57,865 bases of DNA from Pseudomonadota bacterium (GCA_021324135.1 JAJPJO010000349.1:1-57865); one strand, 5' to 3'. Counted from the first letter of the stretch, positions 16,281-24,866 are shown. Notes: generated by a model not told the origin, from the letters alone. Numbers and translations are program-made.

Positions 16281-16316
16281 CGAAAGCGGCTGGACGAATG
16301 TGTCCAGCCGCTTTCG
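16281..16316 (+). terminator. Strong hairpin after the membrane-thioredoxin gene
   Basis: A 15-bp perfect stem (CGAAAGCGGCTGGAC, with its complement at 16302-16316) closes a 6-base loop, 79 bases after the stop. There is no U-tract on either side, so it may be a weak or Rho-assisted terminator. A further inverted repeat (CGGGCGT...ACGCCCG) lies just upstream. Confidence 0.55.
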
Positions 16317-16520
16317 CTCAACTCAAAAGAGGAGAAGACACGGCTCAGCCTAGCCTAAAACAATCAATATTTATAGCTAGCTTATTAATTAACATAGTAG
16401 AGCGGCTGACGTGCAAAATTCGCTCAGAATCAAGCTTCGAATGCACCGCAGACGTTTTGTGGAAGAGGCTGCCAGAGCAGCGGAAACGCCTGATTAGAGG
16501 CTGTCCCCGCATCTCCGCCC

Positions 16521-17489
16521 TTAGTGATGGCAGCATCGATCACCTGAGTAGGCTTCGATGATTGCCAGTCGCTGTCTTAACGTCGGGTGACTCGAGCTGA
16601 GCTTGTCGTGAACATGCAGAATTAGCCCGACGAGAGTCTCGCTCAAAACCCACTCTGTCTCAAGCAGTTGTTCCTGTGTCTCGGGGCGAGCCAGAATATC
16701 CTCCAGTCGCTGCTCTTGTATGCCTGGAACGGACTTTTGGATTTTCTGCCTAAAGTGCTGTGTGGCGAGGCTGAGCATCGCAGCAGCCACTTCGCGCCCG
16801 AACCCGATCACAGCAACTACCGCATCGGCTTGCAGCTCCATAAGTCGGAAATGATAGAGCTGTAAGAAAAGTATCAGGAGGCAGGCGCCAGAGAGGATTA
16901 GCGCCATCAACCAGACCTCATCAAAGCGCAGTGATACGCTCAGGGCGCCCAGCAGGCACAAGTCTCGAACAAAGGCATGCATGAATACCAGCCTTGGATG
17001 GGCCAACATCAAGTGCGCTACCTCATGAGCGAGGACGCCTGCGCGCTCGCCCTCTGTCATGGTTGTCATCACAAGCGGGTTGACGACAATACGCTCTCTG
17101 CGGAACATACAGTAGGCGGCGCTTGCAATTCCGCCTGTCATGGTGAATAGCCTTGCAGCTCGTAGTCCCAATTGAGCAGCCAGTTTGCACAGGGTTGCCT
17201 GGCACTCCTGCTCTATCGCTTTGCTTGGATCGATGGGACGCGCCCAATCGGACATTTGGACGCTGGCACGCAGCTGTCCCAAAAACTCACTGCCTACGAT
17301 GATCACCGCGCCCAGTACCACAAAGGGTGTACTGAGGTGTCCGAACCTCATCATGCCAAAAGCTGCTGACAACATCGACACAATGAAGACGCAGGCGGTG
17401 CGCCGCGACCACCTTCGGATGGCGCGCAGCTTTTTCGGGTCCGGGCGAACGTAAAGGCGCGCCTCAAGCCCCTGTTCATGATCTGACAT
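16521..17489 (-). CDS. M48-family zinc metallopeptidase, membrane bound (HtpX-like)
   Basis: A 322-residue membrane peptidase. The zinc motif is HEVAH at 155-159 (H155, E156, H159), with the third ligand probably in LMELQAD near residue 220. Hydrophobic segments flank the catalytic region (about 32-50 and 55-72 before it, two more around 170-210), the HtpX-like arrangement. Such enzymes cleave misfolded or regulatory membrane proteins. I place the start at 17489 (MSDHEQ) because GAGG lies 6 bases upstream; the ATG at 17501 has no such signal. The gene stands alone between long spacers. The sequence after the catalytic domain ends in a short polar tail (DRCCHH). Confidence 0.85.
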   Translation of the reverse strand: MSDHEQGLEARLYVRPDPKKLRAIRRWSRRTACVFIVSMLSAAFGMMRFGHLSTPFVVLGAVIIVGSEFLGQLRASVQMSDWARPIDPSKAIEQECQATLCKLAAQLGLRAARLFTMTGGIASAAYCMFRRERIVVNPLVMTTMTEGERAGVLAHEVAHLMLAHPRLVFMHAFVRDLCLLGALSVSLRFDEVWLMALILSGACLLILFLQLYHFRLMELQADAVVAVIGFGREVAAAMLSLATQHFRQKIQKSVPGIQEQRLEDILARPETQEQLLETEWVLSETLVGLILHVHDKLSSSHPTLRQRLAIIEAYSGDRCCHH

Positions 17490-18252
17490 TGTTTGCCTCA
17501 TTTAAGCTTGTGCTGCAGCGTTGATCGAACGCTGGCTTTGCTTCTCTGTTTAGTTGGAATGTGTCATGGACGTAAAATCAGCCTTGCTCGTTTTCCTTGA
17601 GAAAGGTGATTGAAGCTTGGTGTTGCTCTAGGTGTTTATGCTGTTTTTTGTCGGGCTTTTGCTTTTGAAGTTTCAGTGGGATCCAACTCACGCTGCCAGC
17701 CATGAGTGATCTATGTCAAGCTATTGATGGAAAAGAAAGGTTTACACGGCAGTAATAAACGAACGTGTTTTGTCACGCGTCGTGCCACCACAGACGATAG
17801 CACAGGCTCGCATCGAACTGGGCCGATCTTTCAAGCGCTTATAACATTTCCATGTTCTTTTGCGCGCCCGAGGCTTAATTATCGCAGGACCGCTTGGGCC
17901 GTTCATACCAAAGTGTTTGCGGAAATTACCACTGCACTCGGTGTGATGATGAAAACAATCTTGCGTTCGTCGCCGGGAGATTGAGAGCACATGCGGGTTT
18001 TAGCTTATTGGACCGGAAAGAAAAATTTCTTGCAGGCGCTGCGCTCTTGATGTAGGTTGAGGCATGCTTGTTCATTAACCATACAAGGTCTGGCTCAAAA
18101 CCGAAATTCGCAACCAGAGTACTTTTAGCTGTCCACTAACCGCACTAATTGCAGTGACAGTGTGCACTGGTTGTCTATTTCGCATTGCCAGATGAATCAA
18201 GCAGAATCAATCAACCGTCGATCCGATCGGTTCGACGGACAGAGAGGACACC
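17490..18252. other. Intergenic region
   Basis: About 760 bases. A 92-codon plus-strand frame (17706-17984) has no ribosome-binding site and unremarkable composition, so I reject it. The only structured element is the small hairpin at 18215-18238 next to the following gene. Confidence 0.4.
18215..18238 (+). promoter_or_regulatory. Hairpin in the leader of the 63-residue gene
   Basis: CCGTCGA (18215-18221) pairs with TCGACGG (18232-18238) around an inner CCGATCGG palindrome. It ends a few bases before the AGAGGA ribosome site of the gene at 18253, so it could influence translation or mRNA stability. Confidence 0.4.
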
Positions 18253-18444
18253 ATGACTAAGCCTGATGAAACATTGTTTGAAGACAAATACCCAACTAAG
18301 GGTGAGCGGAGGGAGGGATTTAAGTCCCGTCGCTCATTCCGATTTCGGACTAAAAACGATGATGACCGGACAAAGCAGCGAGCACGCCGCTTTCGTCCGC
18401 GTAGGGTTGTGCAATGGGCTGAAGAAGGCCGTTGCCAGTCATGA
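18253..18444 (+). CDS. Small, very basic protein, 63 residues, unknown
   Basis: ATG at 18253 follows AGAGGACACC, a good ribosome site. The product has no signal peptide or membrane segment. It is acidic at the N-terminus (KPDETLFEDK) and then strongly basic (about 18 Arg/Lys in 35 residues, e.g. RFRTKNDDDRTKQRARRFR), as in nucleic-acid-binding proteins. A clear terminator hairpin follows the stop by ten bases, which supports an independent transcription unit. No family is recognised. Confidence 0.6.
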   Translation: MTKPDETLFEDKYPTKGERREGFKSRRSFRFRTKNDDDRTKQRARRFRPRRVVQWAEEGRCQS

Positions 18445-18454
18445 TTGCCTGACG

Positions 18455-18482
18455 AAGAGCCCGCGCAAGGCGGGCTCTTTGA
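18455..18482 (+). terminator. Intrinsic terminator
   Basis: A 10-bp stem, AAGAGCCCGC with GCGGGCTCTT, closes the loop GCAAG; a short run of T follows. It ends the transcript of the 63-residue basic protein. Confidence 0.75.
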
Positions 18483-18551
18483 ATTCCATAAAGCAACTTT
18501 TTTACTGCGACTTACAGAGGATGTACCCATTGGGTTCAGGTAAGAACATTT

Positions 18552-18646
18552 CTCAATGAGTGCCCCACCGGGTGCTTATTGAGCAAGGTTGTGAGCGGAC
18601 TGAGAGTCGGTAACCTCTGTCTGCTGTAAACGTCCGCGAAAGGAGG
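18552..18646 (+). promoter_or_regulatory. Structured 5' leader of the 74-residue gene, possible cis-regulatory RNA
   Basis: Two elements precede the gene. First, 18552-18565 pairs with 18570-18583 over 14 positions if G-U pairs are allowed, which fits an RNA rather than a DNA-level palindrome. Second, GCGGAC (18595-18600) pairs with GTCCGC (18632-18637), closing a multibranch loop that ends three bases before the AGGAGG ribosome site at 18641. I do not recognise a known riboswitch class. Translation control is a reasonable inference. Confidence 0.4.
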
Positions 18647-18651
18647 ACACC

Positions 18652-18876
18652 ATGTTGTACTGCATAGAAGAACACTTCAATATCGAGGACCATGTAAGAG
18701 TGGAGAAACCACTGCTGCATTTCCGCGGTGGCGAAGAACTTACGGTCGTTGAGGCGGACAACATCATCTGCTTCAAGGTTCTGGTTGCTCGTGAATTCGT
18801 CGGGCAAGTTTACGATTTCCCGGTCGAAGTTGCAGAGCAATATCTGAAAACCGGAGTACTGGAGATTTTGGCATAA
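18652..18876 (+). CDS. Small acidic protein, 74 residues, unknown
   Basis: The ATG at 18652 follows AAAGGAGGACACC, a near-perfect ribosome site that shares GAGGACACC with the gene 400 bases upstream. The product is soluble, with alternating hydrophobic residues suggesting a small beta-rich fold (KPLLHFRGGEELTVVEADNI, then a C-terminal helix EVAEQYLKTGVLEIL). No signal peptide and no known family. An inverted repeat follows the stop. The structured leader suggests post-transcriptional regulation. Confidence 0.65.
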   Translation: MLYCIEEHFNIEDHVRVEKPLLHFRGGEELTVVEADNIICFKVLVAREFVGQVYDFPVEVAEQYLKTGVLEILA

Positions 18877-18892
18877 TGCTAAACTCCGGCAA

Positions 18893-18933
18893 GCGATGCC
18901 AGAGTGCCACCGCCTGTGGTTCCCTGGCATCGC
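18893..18933 (+). terminator. Hairpin after the 74-residue gene
   Basis: GCGATGCCAG (18893-18902) pairs with CTGGCATCGC (18924-18933); an inner CCAC/GTGG pair extends the structure. No T-run follows directly, so its strength as a terminator is uncertain. Confidence 0.5.
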
Positions 18934-19424
18934 TGCGGTGCATTTGACCAGGCAATTTTTCGCTTTGTTTCGCCCACTGTTTTTCGCCTTTTCACGCGCC
19001 GAAGCGAATACGACACCAGCTAGTACAAATGTCGAGATGGCTCACGCCATCCAAGACGCTGTCTCTGAGCGGTTCCTCGACATGATCGGGCCGCAACGCC
19101 GTTACCGGTATCATGCTTGCCATGATTGCTGGTAGCAGGTGAGTGCGAATTAGCGTAGCGGGGGGAATGCGCATGGTTCGTGCAGCCAAGTTGTGCACCA
19201 TCAGTGGTGAGAATACGCATGGCGAGGCTTTGTTTGTATGGCTGCAACTTCTTAGATTGGAAACAAGTTTTCAGCTTCTCGCCTCAGAAAAAAATTCACG
19301 AAACGGAAAGTCAGAATAGGATGCAGCATCGTTCGTCGAGCACAATGTGCTTGTGGGCTGATGCACGCGGATTGAGCTGGAGAACAAGGAAGAATGATTA
19401 GGGCAAGAAATTACATGAGAGGTT
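18934..19424. other. Intergenic region
   Basis: About 490 bases without a supported gene. A 48-codon frame at 19173-19319 follows a G-run but shows no protein-like features. No clear promoter or repeat was seen. Confidence 0.35.
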
Positions 19425-19952
19425 ATGAATGAAGTCATCAGCAGAAAAGAGCACGCTACCCTGGTCCTGATCGACATGCAAGAGCACTACGTTGCGGCCA
19501 GGCATCCGCGGGTAGTGGCGCAAGTGGTGTCACTGTTGACGATTGCCCGTGCCAGAGGGTGGAACGTGGTGGTAATCAAAACAGTCGATTCAAAGGACTG
19601 GGAGGGCAGCGAACCGGTATCAAATCTGGTGGCAGCAGTGGCCAGGGAGCTAGAACATGGGATTGTGTATAGCACCGGGTTCAAAGTCTACCAGAGCGGT
19701 TGGCACGAGATTGCCAACCAGTGCAAGCAGAATGGTTTCTCAACCGAGTACATCATTGTCTGCGGTGTTCATGCCGCTTTGTGCGTTCTCGATACGGTTC
19801 GAGACTATGCAGAGCGTGTGCCCATCGCCAGAATCGACGTGGTCAAGGAAGCTTGTGACGATCCGGGCGTTTCGCAATGGGCGTCGTTTGAGCGCATTTC
19901 GCAAGTCAGACTGGTGGAATGTGCCGAACGCTACTTGACCGATGCAGCTTAA
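19425..19952 (+). CDS. Isochorismatase-family cysteine hydrolase
   Basis: A 175-residue cytosolic hydrolase of the isochorismatase/nicotinamidase fold. The catalytic triad is visible as D17 (VLIDMQ), K87 (STGFKVYQSGW) and C120 in CGVHAALCVLDT, the CGVxxxxCVxxT motif. Members hydrolyse amides, imidic esters or the vinyl ether of isochorismate. The zinc motif of nicotinamidases (DxHxxxH) is missing, so nicotinamide is unlikely. GAGAGG sits just before the ATG at 19425 with short spacing. A second, diverged family member follows 75 bases downstream on the same strand; the two are probably co-transcribed. The substrate is unknown. Confidence 0.85.
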   Translation: MNEVISRKEHATLVLIDMQEHYVAARHPRVVAQVVSLLTIARARGWNVVVIKTVDSKDWEGSEPVSNLVAAVARELEHGIVYSTGFKVYQSGWHEIANQCKQNGFSTEYIIVCGVHAALCVLDTVRDYAERVPIARIDVVKEACDDPGVSQWASFERISQVRLVECAERYLTDAA

Positions 19953-20027
19953 CGAGAACAGACGAGCGCGAGGAGCAATAGCACTTCTGGCGCTTCCAAT
20001 CAGTGTTTAGAAAGAAATCCAAAGCGA

Positions 20028-20567
20028 ATGTACATTCTAGTTGTTGTAGACATGCAAAAGTGCTGGCCGGAAGCCAATAATCCGGCGACCATCAAAGCGG
20101 TGAAGCAGCAGATAAAAAAGGCGATTCGTCGCAATTGCCCGGTGATTTCGGTCACCATACCGTACTTCAGCACCATGGATGCCAAAGGCTATCCGCCGAT
20201 GCTGAAGTGCCTCTCCAGGCTGTTGAAGGGCTACGGGAAACACCGAACGGTGTGCAAGGGCTTGTGCGATGACGGCGCCGGTCAGGTTCTCTACGCCGCC
20301 GAAGAACTGTTTCCAAGTAAGGGCACCAAGAAGCTGCGCCTGTGCGGCGTTAAGACAGCGGCTTGCTTGTGGGCGATGGTTCAGGGCCTTTGCAAACGGG
20401 CAGGCGTCAAGGTCAACGTGGTGCGGAATGCTTGCCATTCGCTAGTGGGATTGGTAGCCGATCCAAGCGGAATGACGCCGGCCGTGCAAAGCGACATAGC
20501 CTGGCAACCAAGCATGTGGGGGTTCTTCGAGCAACTGCCCAACGTCAGACTGATCTCCGGGCGGTGA
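20028..20567 (+). CDS. Isochorismatase-like hydrolase, second copy
   Basis: A 179-residue protein of the same fold as its neighbour but only distantly similar. The triad is D8 (VVVDMQ), K77 (RTVCKGLCDDG) and C113 in CGVKTAACLWAMVQGL. It has extra cysteines (C12, C37, C61, C76, C80) and many lysines. The start at 20028 has only a weak purine-rich site. The family normally acts as oligomers; hetero-oligomerisation with the upstream product is possible but unproven. A clear intrinsic terminator lies 41 bases after the stop, closing this two-gene unit. Confidence 0.8.
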   Translation: MYILVVVDMQKCWPEANNPATIKAVKQQIKKAIRRNCPVISVTIPYFSTMDAKGYPPMLKCLSRLLKGYGKHRTVCKGLCDDGAGQVLYAAEELFPSKGTKKLRLCGVKTAACLWAMVQGLCKRAGVKVNVVRNACHSLVGLVADPSGMTPAVQSDIAWQPSMWGFFEQLPNVRLISGR

Positions 20568-20607
20568 CGCCCGAGGGCACATATATCCGTAAGCTTTGGC
20601 CACTTGG

Positions 20608-20634
20608 AGGGAGGGGCTTGCTCCTCCCTTTTTT
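20608..20634 (+). terminator. Intrinsic terminator of the isochorismatase pair
   Basis: GGGAGG (20609-20614) pairs with CCTCCC (20623-20628), followed at once by TTTTTT. This is a textbook Rho-independent terminator on the plus strand. Confidence 0.85.
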
Positions 20635-20780
20635 CTGCATCCTTTGAGAAATGTGCTGCTCCTCATACCTACTACCACCAATAGTGGCGCTTGATTAAAG
20701 GCTATAAAACACTAGTGTGCTTAGCGCTAACCTCGATAGCCCGCGAATATAAATGACGTTAAACGCACATGAAGATGTGA

Positions 20781-20853
20781 CCGGGACGAAGAGGAAGGAC
20801 TGTATCCGCATGCCTTGCGGCGCGGCGGCGGAGTACCTTTCCTCTTCGCCCGG
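20781..20853. ncRNA. Long branched stem-loop, candidate structured RNA
   Basis: CCGGG-A-CGAAGAGGAA (20781-20796) pairs with TTCCTCTTCG-CCCGG (20839-20853): 15 bp with one bulge, plus GG/CC further in. The loop contains its own hairpin, CCGCA TGCCT TGCGG (20806-20820). It lies between two convergent units and is not part of a gene. It could be a small RNA or a bulky bidirectional terminator; no promoter could be placed. Confidence 0.4.
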
Positions 20854-20914
20854 TTTAGGCGACTAGCTGTTCATCGCTGATACTAAGCGGTTCATTTGCC
20901 CCGCTTTGGGCGCC

Positions 20915-21118
20915 TCAGGCCATGGCGCTGTCCTGAATGTATCGCGCCATGTTGTTCTGCCAGGCGATGATGGGAGCGAACAAGAACTCGCCACTGATCT
21001 GCCAGGCGGCAGCCAGGGGAACGAGTCCGATACGAGCGAAGTCCTCGCCTTGTTGGCGCCATCCGCTATAGAGAGCGCGCGTTGCAGCGATTGAACCAAC
21101 CAGGATCCTGATGTCCAT
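20915..21118 (-). CDS. Small amphipathic protein, 67 residues, phasin-like appearance
   Basis: The ATG at 21118 follows GGAGAAGGTGTC, a good ribosome site. The product is a single mostly helical, hydrophobic-amphipathic chain (LVPLAAAWQISGEFLF, then an aromatic PIIAWQNNMARYIQ). It looks like the start of a phasin or a small membrane-associated protein, but this resemblance is only visual. No signal peptide cleavage site. It is monocistronic and convergent with the structured element at 20781-20853. Product function unknown. Confidence 0.55.
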   Translation of the reverse strand: MDIRILVGSIAATRALYSGWRQQGEDFARIGLVPLAAAWQISGEFLFAPIIAWQNNMARYIQDSAMA

Positions 21119-21473
21119 GACACCTTCTCCGATGTTTCACCGGCGTTCCAGGTCAAATGCGTTTCTTGTGAACGCATTCCCAGACCGCACTTCTGCATGC
21201 CGATCAATACCATGATTTTGCGCCACCAAATGTGGTTGCTAGAGGCTGAATGTAGGGATGAGCCTTGCTAGTTGGTGGTTCGCTCTTCATGATGGCTGAA
21301 CGGGAAGATGAATTCATCTAAACATCAAGCAGCAATGAAATGCCACATACCTGTTAAACATCAGTGGTGCAATCCGCATTATGCGAAATCTCGTGGATGG
21401 TGCAAGCAGTCACGTTCCCGTCACCTGAGCTGCCAGGCATGACAGAATCTGCTGGTTTGTGATAGGCGCGAAC
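21119..21473. other. Intergenic region
   Basis: About 355 bases between the small gene and the patatin-like gene, on whose 3' side it lies. No supported frame, repeat or strong hairpin was seen. Confidence 0.35.
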
Positions 21474-23159
21474 TTATTGGCCGGCAGCGCGGCGAGGTTT
21501 GAAGTCGCGACCAAGTGATTCCAGCTTTCCTGAGGCAATGGCGTCCTTAAGTTGGTTGCTAGCTTGGCGATAGCCCGATCGCACCATGCTTAGCGCTTTT
21601 TGTTTGGAAACGAAGAAATTCATTGCCGGAACGTCGGTCTCGATGTCTATGAGCACGTTCTTGCTTGCATCAACTGCGTTTTGAACCGGTTTGCCCGGGT
21701 GCATTTCATTCCAGTACATCTGTCGCTCCATAAATGCTGGCAAGCCGTTCTCTCCAATTGGATTGAAAAGAATGTGTGGAAACTCCAAACGGTCGGGAAT
21801 TTCTTTTACTCTGTTCAGACGGATGACTATCTCCGGTTTGGCGGCTGCTGTTGGAAATATTGGGTTGAGATGGAATTTGCCGCCATCCTCCAGAATCGTA
21901 TCTCCTGGAAGTTCAGCATGAAGTCCTGTCATACCTCCCTTTGCATCGAGCTGCGTTTCCGCCAGGCGAACGCCCGAGAAGACCGGCTCGTAACCGCCCG
22001 TTGCGGCTAATGCCGGACCCAGTTTGTAATTTGTGCCCCTAAACAGATATGGTTGGTAGGAATCGGTGCTCGCCGCTTTGTAAGATGAAACGAGCTGCAA
22101 CCGTTCGTTTGGCTTCCAGCCAAGCTTCTGAACGTCCTGCTCCCATAGATTTTTCAAGGAGAACATAGCCCGCGGCACAGGGTTATCGGGCGTTGGCAGG
22201 TTAAACGATTGCATATACGTCTGTGGATCGAACATGCGTGCGCGCTTGTTTAGCGCCAGGCTAAGCAGCGCGCGGCTGGTCATGCCATTTGTGACGGCAG
22301 CGGCTGCGTCGCCACCAGCACTGGTGCCGGTGACCGTGCCAATCGGGATCTTCAGGCGCTCGAGAGCTCTGATTGCGCCAACGAGATAATAAAACTTGCT
22401 GCCCCCCGCCCCCAGGCTGAGCGGGTGTCCCTTATCGATGGAAACGAAGTTGAGTCCAGGCAGGACTTCTGGGCGTGTCACCGCCGGCGATACCATTTTA
22501 GCCTCCGCTGCTTCCAAGGTAACGGTGCTGGAGCCGCGCTCCAGAAGCCGCGCGGCTGTCGATCCGTCTCTCCAGCTTGCCGTTGCTGAGGATGGGCGTG
22601 GCAGCATCCCTTCTAACAGACTCAGGCGAGGATGTCTCGTGGAAACCGTTTCACCTGCCAGGGCGAGTGCCGGTCTGCCAGACAATCTGTTTGGCGTTTG
22701 GCGTTCATTCGAGGAGTTCAAACCCATTGCCTTATAAGTAAGCGAACCGATGGTGAAGTCGACTGCAAGTTGTCCGACGCTTTGGCTCGTGGCATCAATG
22801 TTTTCAGCGACATTGCGGTCCGTTTTCCAGGTATCACCGAGGGCCCTGGCGAACGTGCTCCAGCGATTTCCGGTTACCTCGTCGTAGATCATTTTCACGC
22901 CTGTGCCCAAGGCTATCCCACCGGCAAGCAACTTGCCGGGCGCGCCGGCTTCGCTCAGGAGCTTGAGACCGATGCCAAATCCGGCTGAGGTCATTACTTC
23001 CGGGGCTTTCTCTTGCGGGTGCAAGGCAGTGCGCACGAATGCGCCGCCAATGCCCTGGACGAGCAGATTGGCTTCACGCGCCAGTTTAGCAGACGTGCTT
23101 TGTGAGCCGTCATACTCGCTCGGCAAATGATTTCCTCCGGCAATCGATTTTTCAGACAT
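21474..23159 (-). CDS. Patatin-like phospholipase
   Basis: A 561-residue protein whose patatin domain begins near residue 236. The serine of the catalytic dyad is S280 in GTSAG, the oxyanion region is LGAGGSKFYYLVGAIRALE (250-268), and the dyad aspartate is D425 in LEDGG. Patatins hydrolyse acyl chains from phospholipids or neutral lipids. The N-terminal 230 residues are Ala/Gly-rich, with short hydrophobic stretches (IGGAFVRTALH, GKLLAGGIALGTGVKM), and may bind membranes; no classical signal peptide is seen. AAGG lies 7 bases before the ATG at 23159. The gene is monocistronic. It could be an effector-like lipase or a housekeeping enzyme; the sequence does not decide. Confidence 0.83.
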   Translation of the reverse strand: MSEKSIAGGNHLPSEYDGSQSTSAKLAREANLLVQGIGGAFVRTALHPQEKAPEVMTSAGFGIGLKLLSEAGAPGKLLAGGIALGTGVKMIYDEVTGNRWSTFARALGDTWKTDRNVAENIDATSQSVGQLAVDFTIGSLTYKAMGLNSSNERQTPNRLSGRPALALAGETVSTRHPRLSLLEGMLPRPSSATASWRDGSTAARLLERGSSTVTLEAAEAKMVSPAVTRPEVLPGLNFVSIDKGHPLSLGAGGSKFYYLVGAIRALERLKIPIGTVTGTSAGGDAAAAVTNGMTSRALLSLALNKRARMFDPQTYMQSFNLPTPDNPVPRAMFSLKNLWEQDVQKLGWKPNERLQLVSSYKAASTDSYQPYLFRGTNYKLGPALAATGGYEPVFSGVRLAETQLDAKGGMTGLHAELPGDTILEDGGKFHLNPIFPTAAAKPEIVIRLNRVKEIPDRLEFPHILFNPIGENGLPAFMERQMYWNEMHPGKPVQNAVDASKNVLIDIETDVPAMNFFVSKQKALSMVRSGYRQASNQLKDAIASGKLESLGRDFKPRRAAGQ

Positions 23160-23487
23160 TGAACGCCTTGCGCTTGGATTTGGGCATAACTGCCCAACTT
23201 AATTTACATAGCAACGCGTGCAGGCTGCGTGCAACTTGGAACACACGCTGACCAGGAGATGTTCCCGGGGTCGTGGTCGCTCCGCCTGAGGAACCTGAGG
23301 TTTCGCCGGCTGTTTTTCGCGAAAACGGTCCTCTATCGTTTTATCGCTTTTATTTTCTACTATATGTATAAGCAGCCACGCAGCCAAAACAAAGTGATAT
23401 CACATTTAGTATCAGTTATCGGCTGGTGATTGATGGCGGAAGACGGTCATTCGCGACCGACTTCCACTCATCTACGGTAACGCCGAG
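23160..23487. other. Intergenic region
   Basis: About 330 bases upstream of the patatin-like gene. It contains a moderately A+T-rich stretch around 23335-23405 but no motif that I can call a promoter with confidence. Confidence 0.35.
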
Positions 23488-23769
23488 TCAGCGACGCGAC
23501 ACCCAGACCGAACCGGCACGCCCGCCGGCGCATTTGTAGGGGACCGGCTCGGCGTGAAGCTTCCGCGCACGCAGGATCCAGACAGCCATGTCGACGATCT
23601 TGTCGGCAGGATAGTCGGATACGTCAATGTTGATGTTGCTCGGAGCGTTCGGGGCTTTCGACTGCGCTTCAAAGGCGGCCTCGAGCCTGTCGGCAAAAGC
23701 CGTCGCCGCCGCCTCATCTTCCGAATCATCCACAGCCCGCAGGTGTGAACGCTTGTCTTCAGTGCTCAT
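23488..23769 (-). CDS. Small acidic protein, 93 residues, unknown
   Basis: GAGGAG lies 9 bases before the ATG at 23769, so I use this start and not the longer frame to 23907. The N-terminus is acidic and helical (residues 5-40, DDSEDEAAATAFADRLEAAF). The C-terminal half is compact (NINIDVSDYPADKIVDMAVW, then ILRARKLHAEPVPYKCAGG) and may form a small helix-hairpin domain. No signal peptide. No family recognised; monocistronic. Confidence 0.6.
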   Translation of the reverse strand: MSTEDKRSHLRAVDDSEDEAAATAFADRLEAAFEAQSKAPNAPSNINIDVSDYPADKIVDMAVWILRARKLHAEPVPYKCAGGRAGSVWVSRR

Positions 23770-24605
23770 GTCAGTTCTCCTCATCTGGTAAGGCTTGGTT
23801 TTGTTCGCCGCGGCAACAGGCTTGTTGCGCGCGCAGATTCTCCGCGCTTCCTCCTGAACCAATCCGGGCAACCACTGCTCAGATCGCCTGACACAGCAGC
23901 ACAACATCGATCACCTGCGCGGCGGTCGATTCTGCGATGCACTGGTCGATTGTCCTGGAATGGTCGAGTCGAATGGGCTGGGGAGGGAGAGCGGATACAG
24001 CAAGAAGCTATCCAATGCAGATAAGTCTTTGCAACCAGGGATTTATACACCCTCTGATCTAGAACGTTAAGCAGTCAGATCCCGTTGCCAGGACTTCTAG
24101 AGAAAGTGTGAAGCTGTCTGCCTCAGTGCTCAGCAAAGTTACTAAACATCCTCGCCACACAAAAGGACCGCCAGCGAGCGGCGCTAACTAACCCGCCTAG
24201 CGCAAGCCCCACCGATTTTTCGAGTTTCGAGCCGAATGCTCTTACGTTGTATAGTATGGGGTCCGGCAGTTGAAAAATTGATTGGTAAGAAGGGCAGAGT
24301 TGGCAAGAAAGGCAGGGCTGGTGCGCAGGGAGGGTCCTTTGCCGAAGCATTGGCCGATGTTGGTTGAGCTTGGTTGAGGTTGGTTGAGGCGCGATACCGA
24401 ACATTTGAAGGCGAGCCAAGAATCAAGAAAAGCTAAATCCGCCTCCGGTCGCTTGGTGGGGACCAAGACAGACCGGAAGCGGTTTAGACTGGTATTGCTT
24501 CTGATACCACGCTCACTCAAACCCGCAAAGGTACCGCAGAGCATTTATGCCGGAGCGAAACCGATGCGGGTCGAGTAAGAGGGGTCGCATAGAGCAGGTC
24601 GAGGG
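23770..24605. other. Long intergenic region with short tandem repeat
   Basis: About 840 bases. Overlapping frames on both strands (24123-24578) lack ribosome sites and their products are low-complexity, so none is called. The region contains the decamer repeat at 24361-24390. Confidence 0.4.
24361..24390. repeat. Decamer tandem repeat, three copies
   Basis: TTGGTTGAGC, TTGGTTGAGG and TTGGTTGAGG lie head to tail, with one mismatch among three units. It is not inside a supported gene. Confidence 0.85.
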
Positions 24606-24866
24606 TCAAATCCAAGAGAGCTGTGAGCCAGCCGAAGCCGACGCGCTCATTGGCGACCGATCACGCCGTTTCTCTCCTTGGGGTTGAGAATCAATCGGCG
24701 CCCGATCCGGAATCGCGGGGCTGTAGTTGACACCGAAGCGAGGTCCGTGACGTCCTCGTTCGCGTGCTCTGGCACCACGAAAGAATTGCACCGGTCTGTT
24801 GTCGCGAGCAGTGAACTTCTTCTGCGCGCGCGGGATGTTGAGTCGTTGTCCTTTGCCTTTGCTCAT
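24606..24866 (-). CDS. Small basic protein, 86 residues, unknown
   Basis: The frame opens with MSKGKGQRLNIPRAQKKF and is rich in Arg, Lys and Pro, without hydrophobic segments, so nucleic-acid binding or disorder is likely. The ribosome site (GGTGAAG before ATG 24866) is weak. It lies 60 bases downstream of the next gene on the same strand, so the two may form an operon. The coding call is moderate because composition is low-complexity. Confidence 0.45.
   Translation of the reverse strand: MSKGKGQRLNIPRAQKKFTARDNRPVQFFRGARARERGRHGPRFGVNYSPAIPDRAPIDSQPQGEKRRDRSPMSASASAGSQLSWI

Noticed and set aside
17706..17984. A 92-codon plus-strand frame
   Set aside because: No ribosome-binding site, no recognisable composition and no neighbours to support it.
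18200..18240. A possible tRNA from GGTTCGACGG-like sequence
   Set aside because: The surrounding bases form a simple hairpin, with no acceptor, D or anticodon arms.
19173..19319. A 48-codon frame after a G-run
   Set aside because: The G-run is a poor ribosome site, the product shows no protein-like pattern and the frame is short.
24123..24578. Several overlapping frames around the decamer repeat
   Set aside because: They encode repeats of Asn, Gln and Pro on both strands without ribosome sites, a product of the repetitive DNA.
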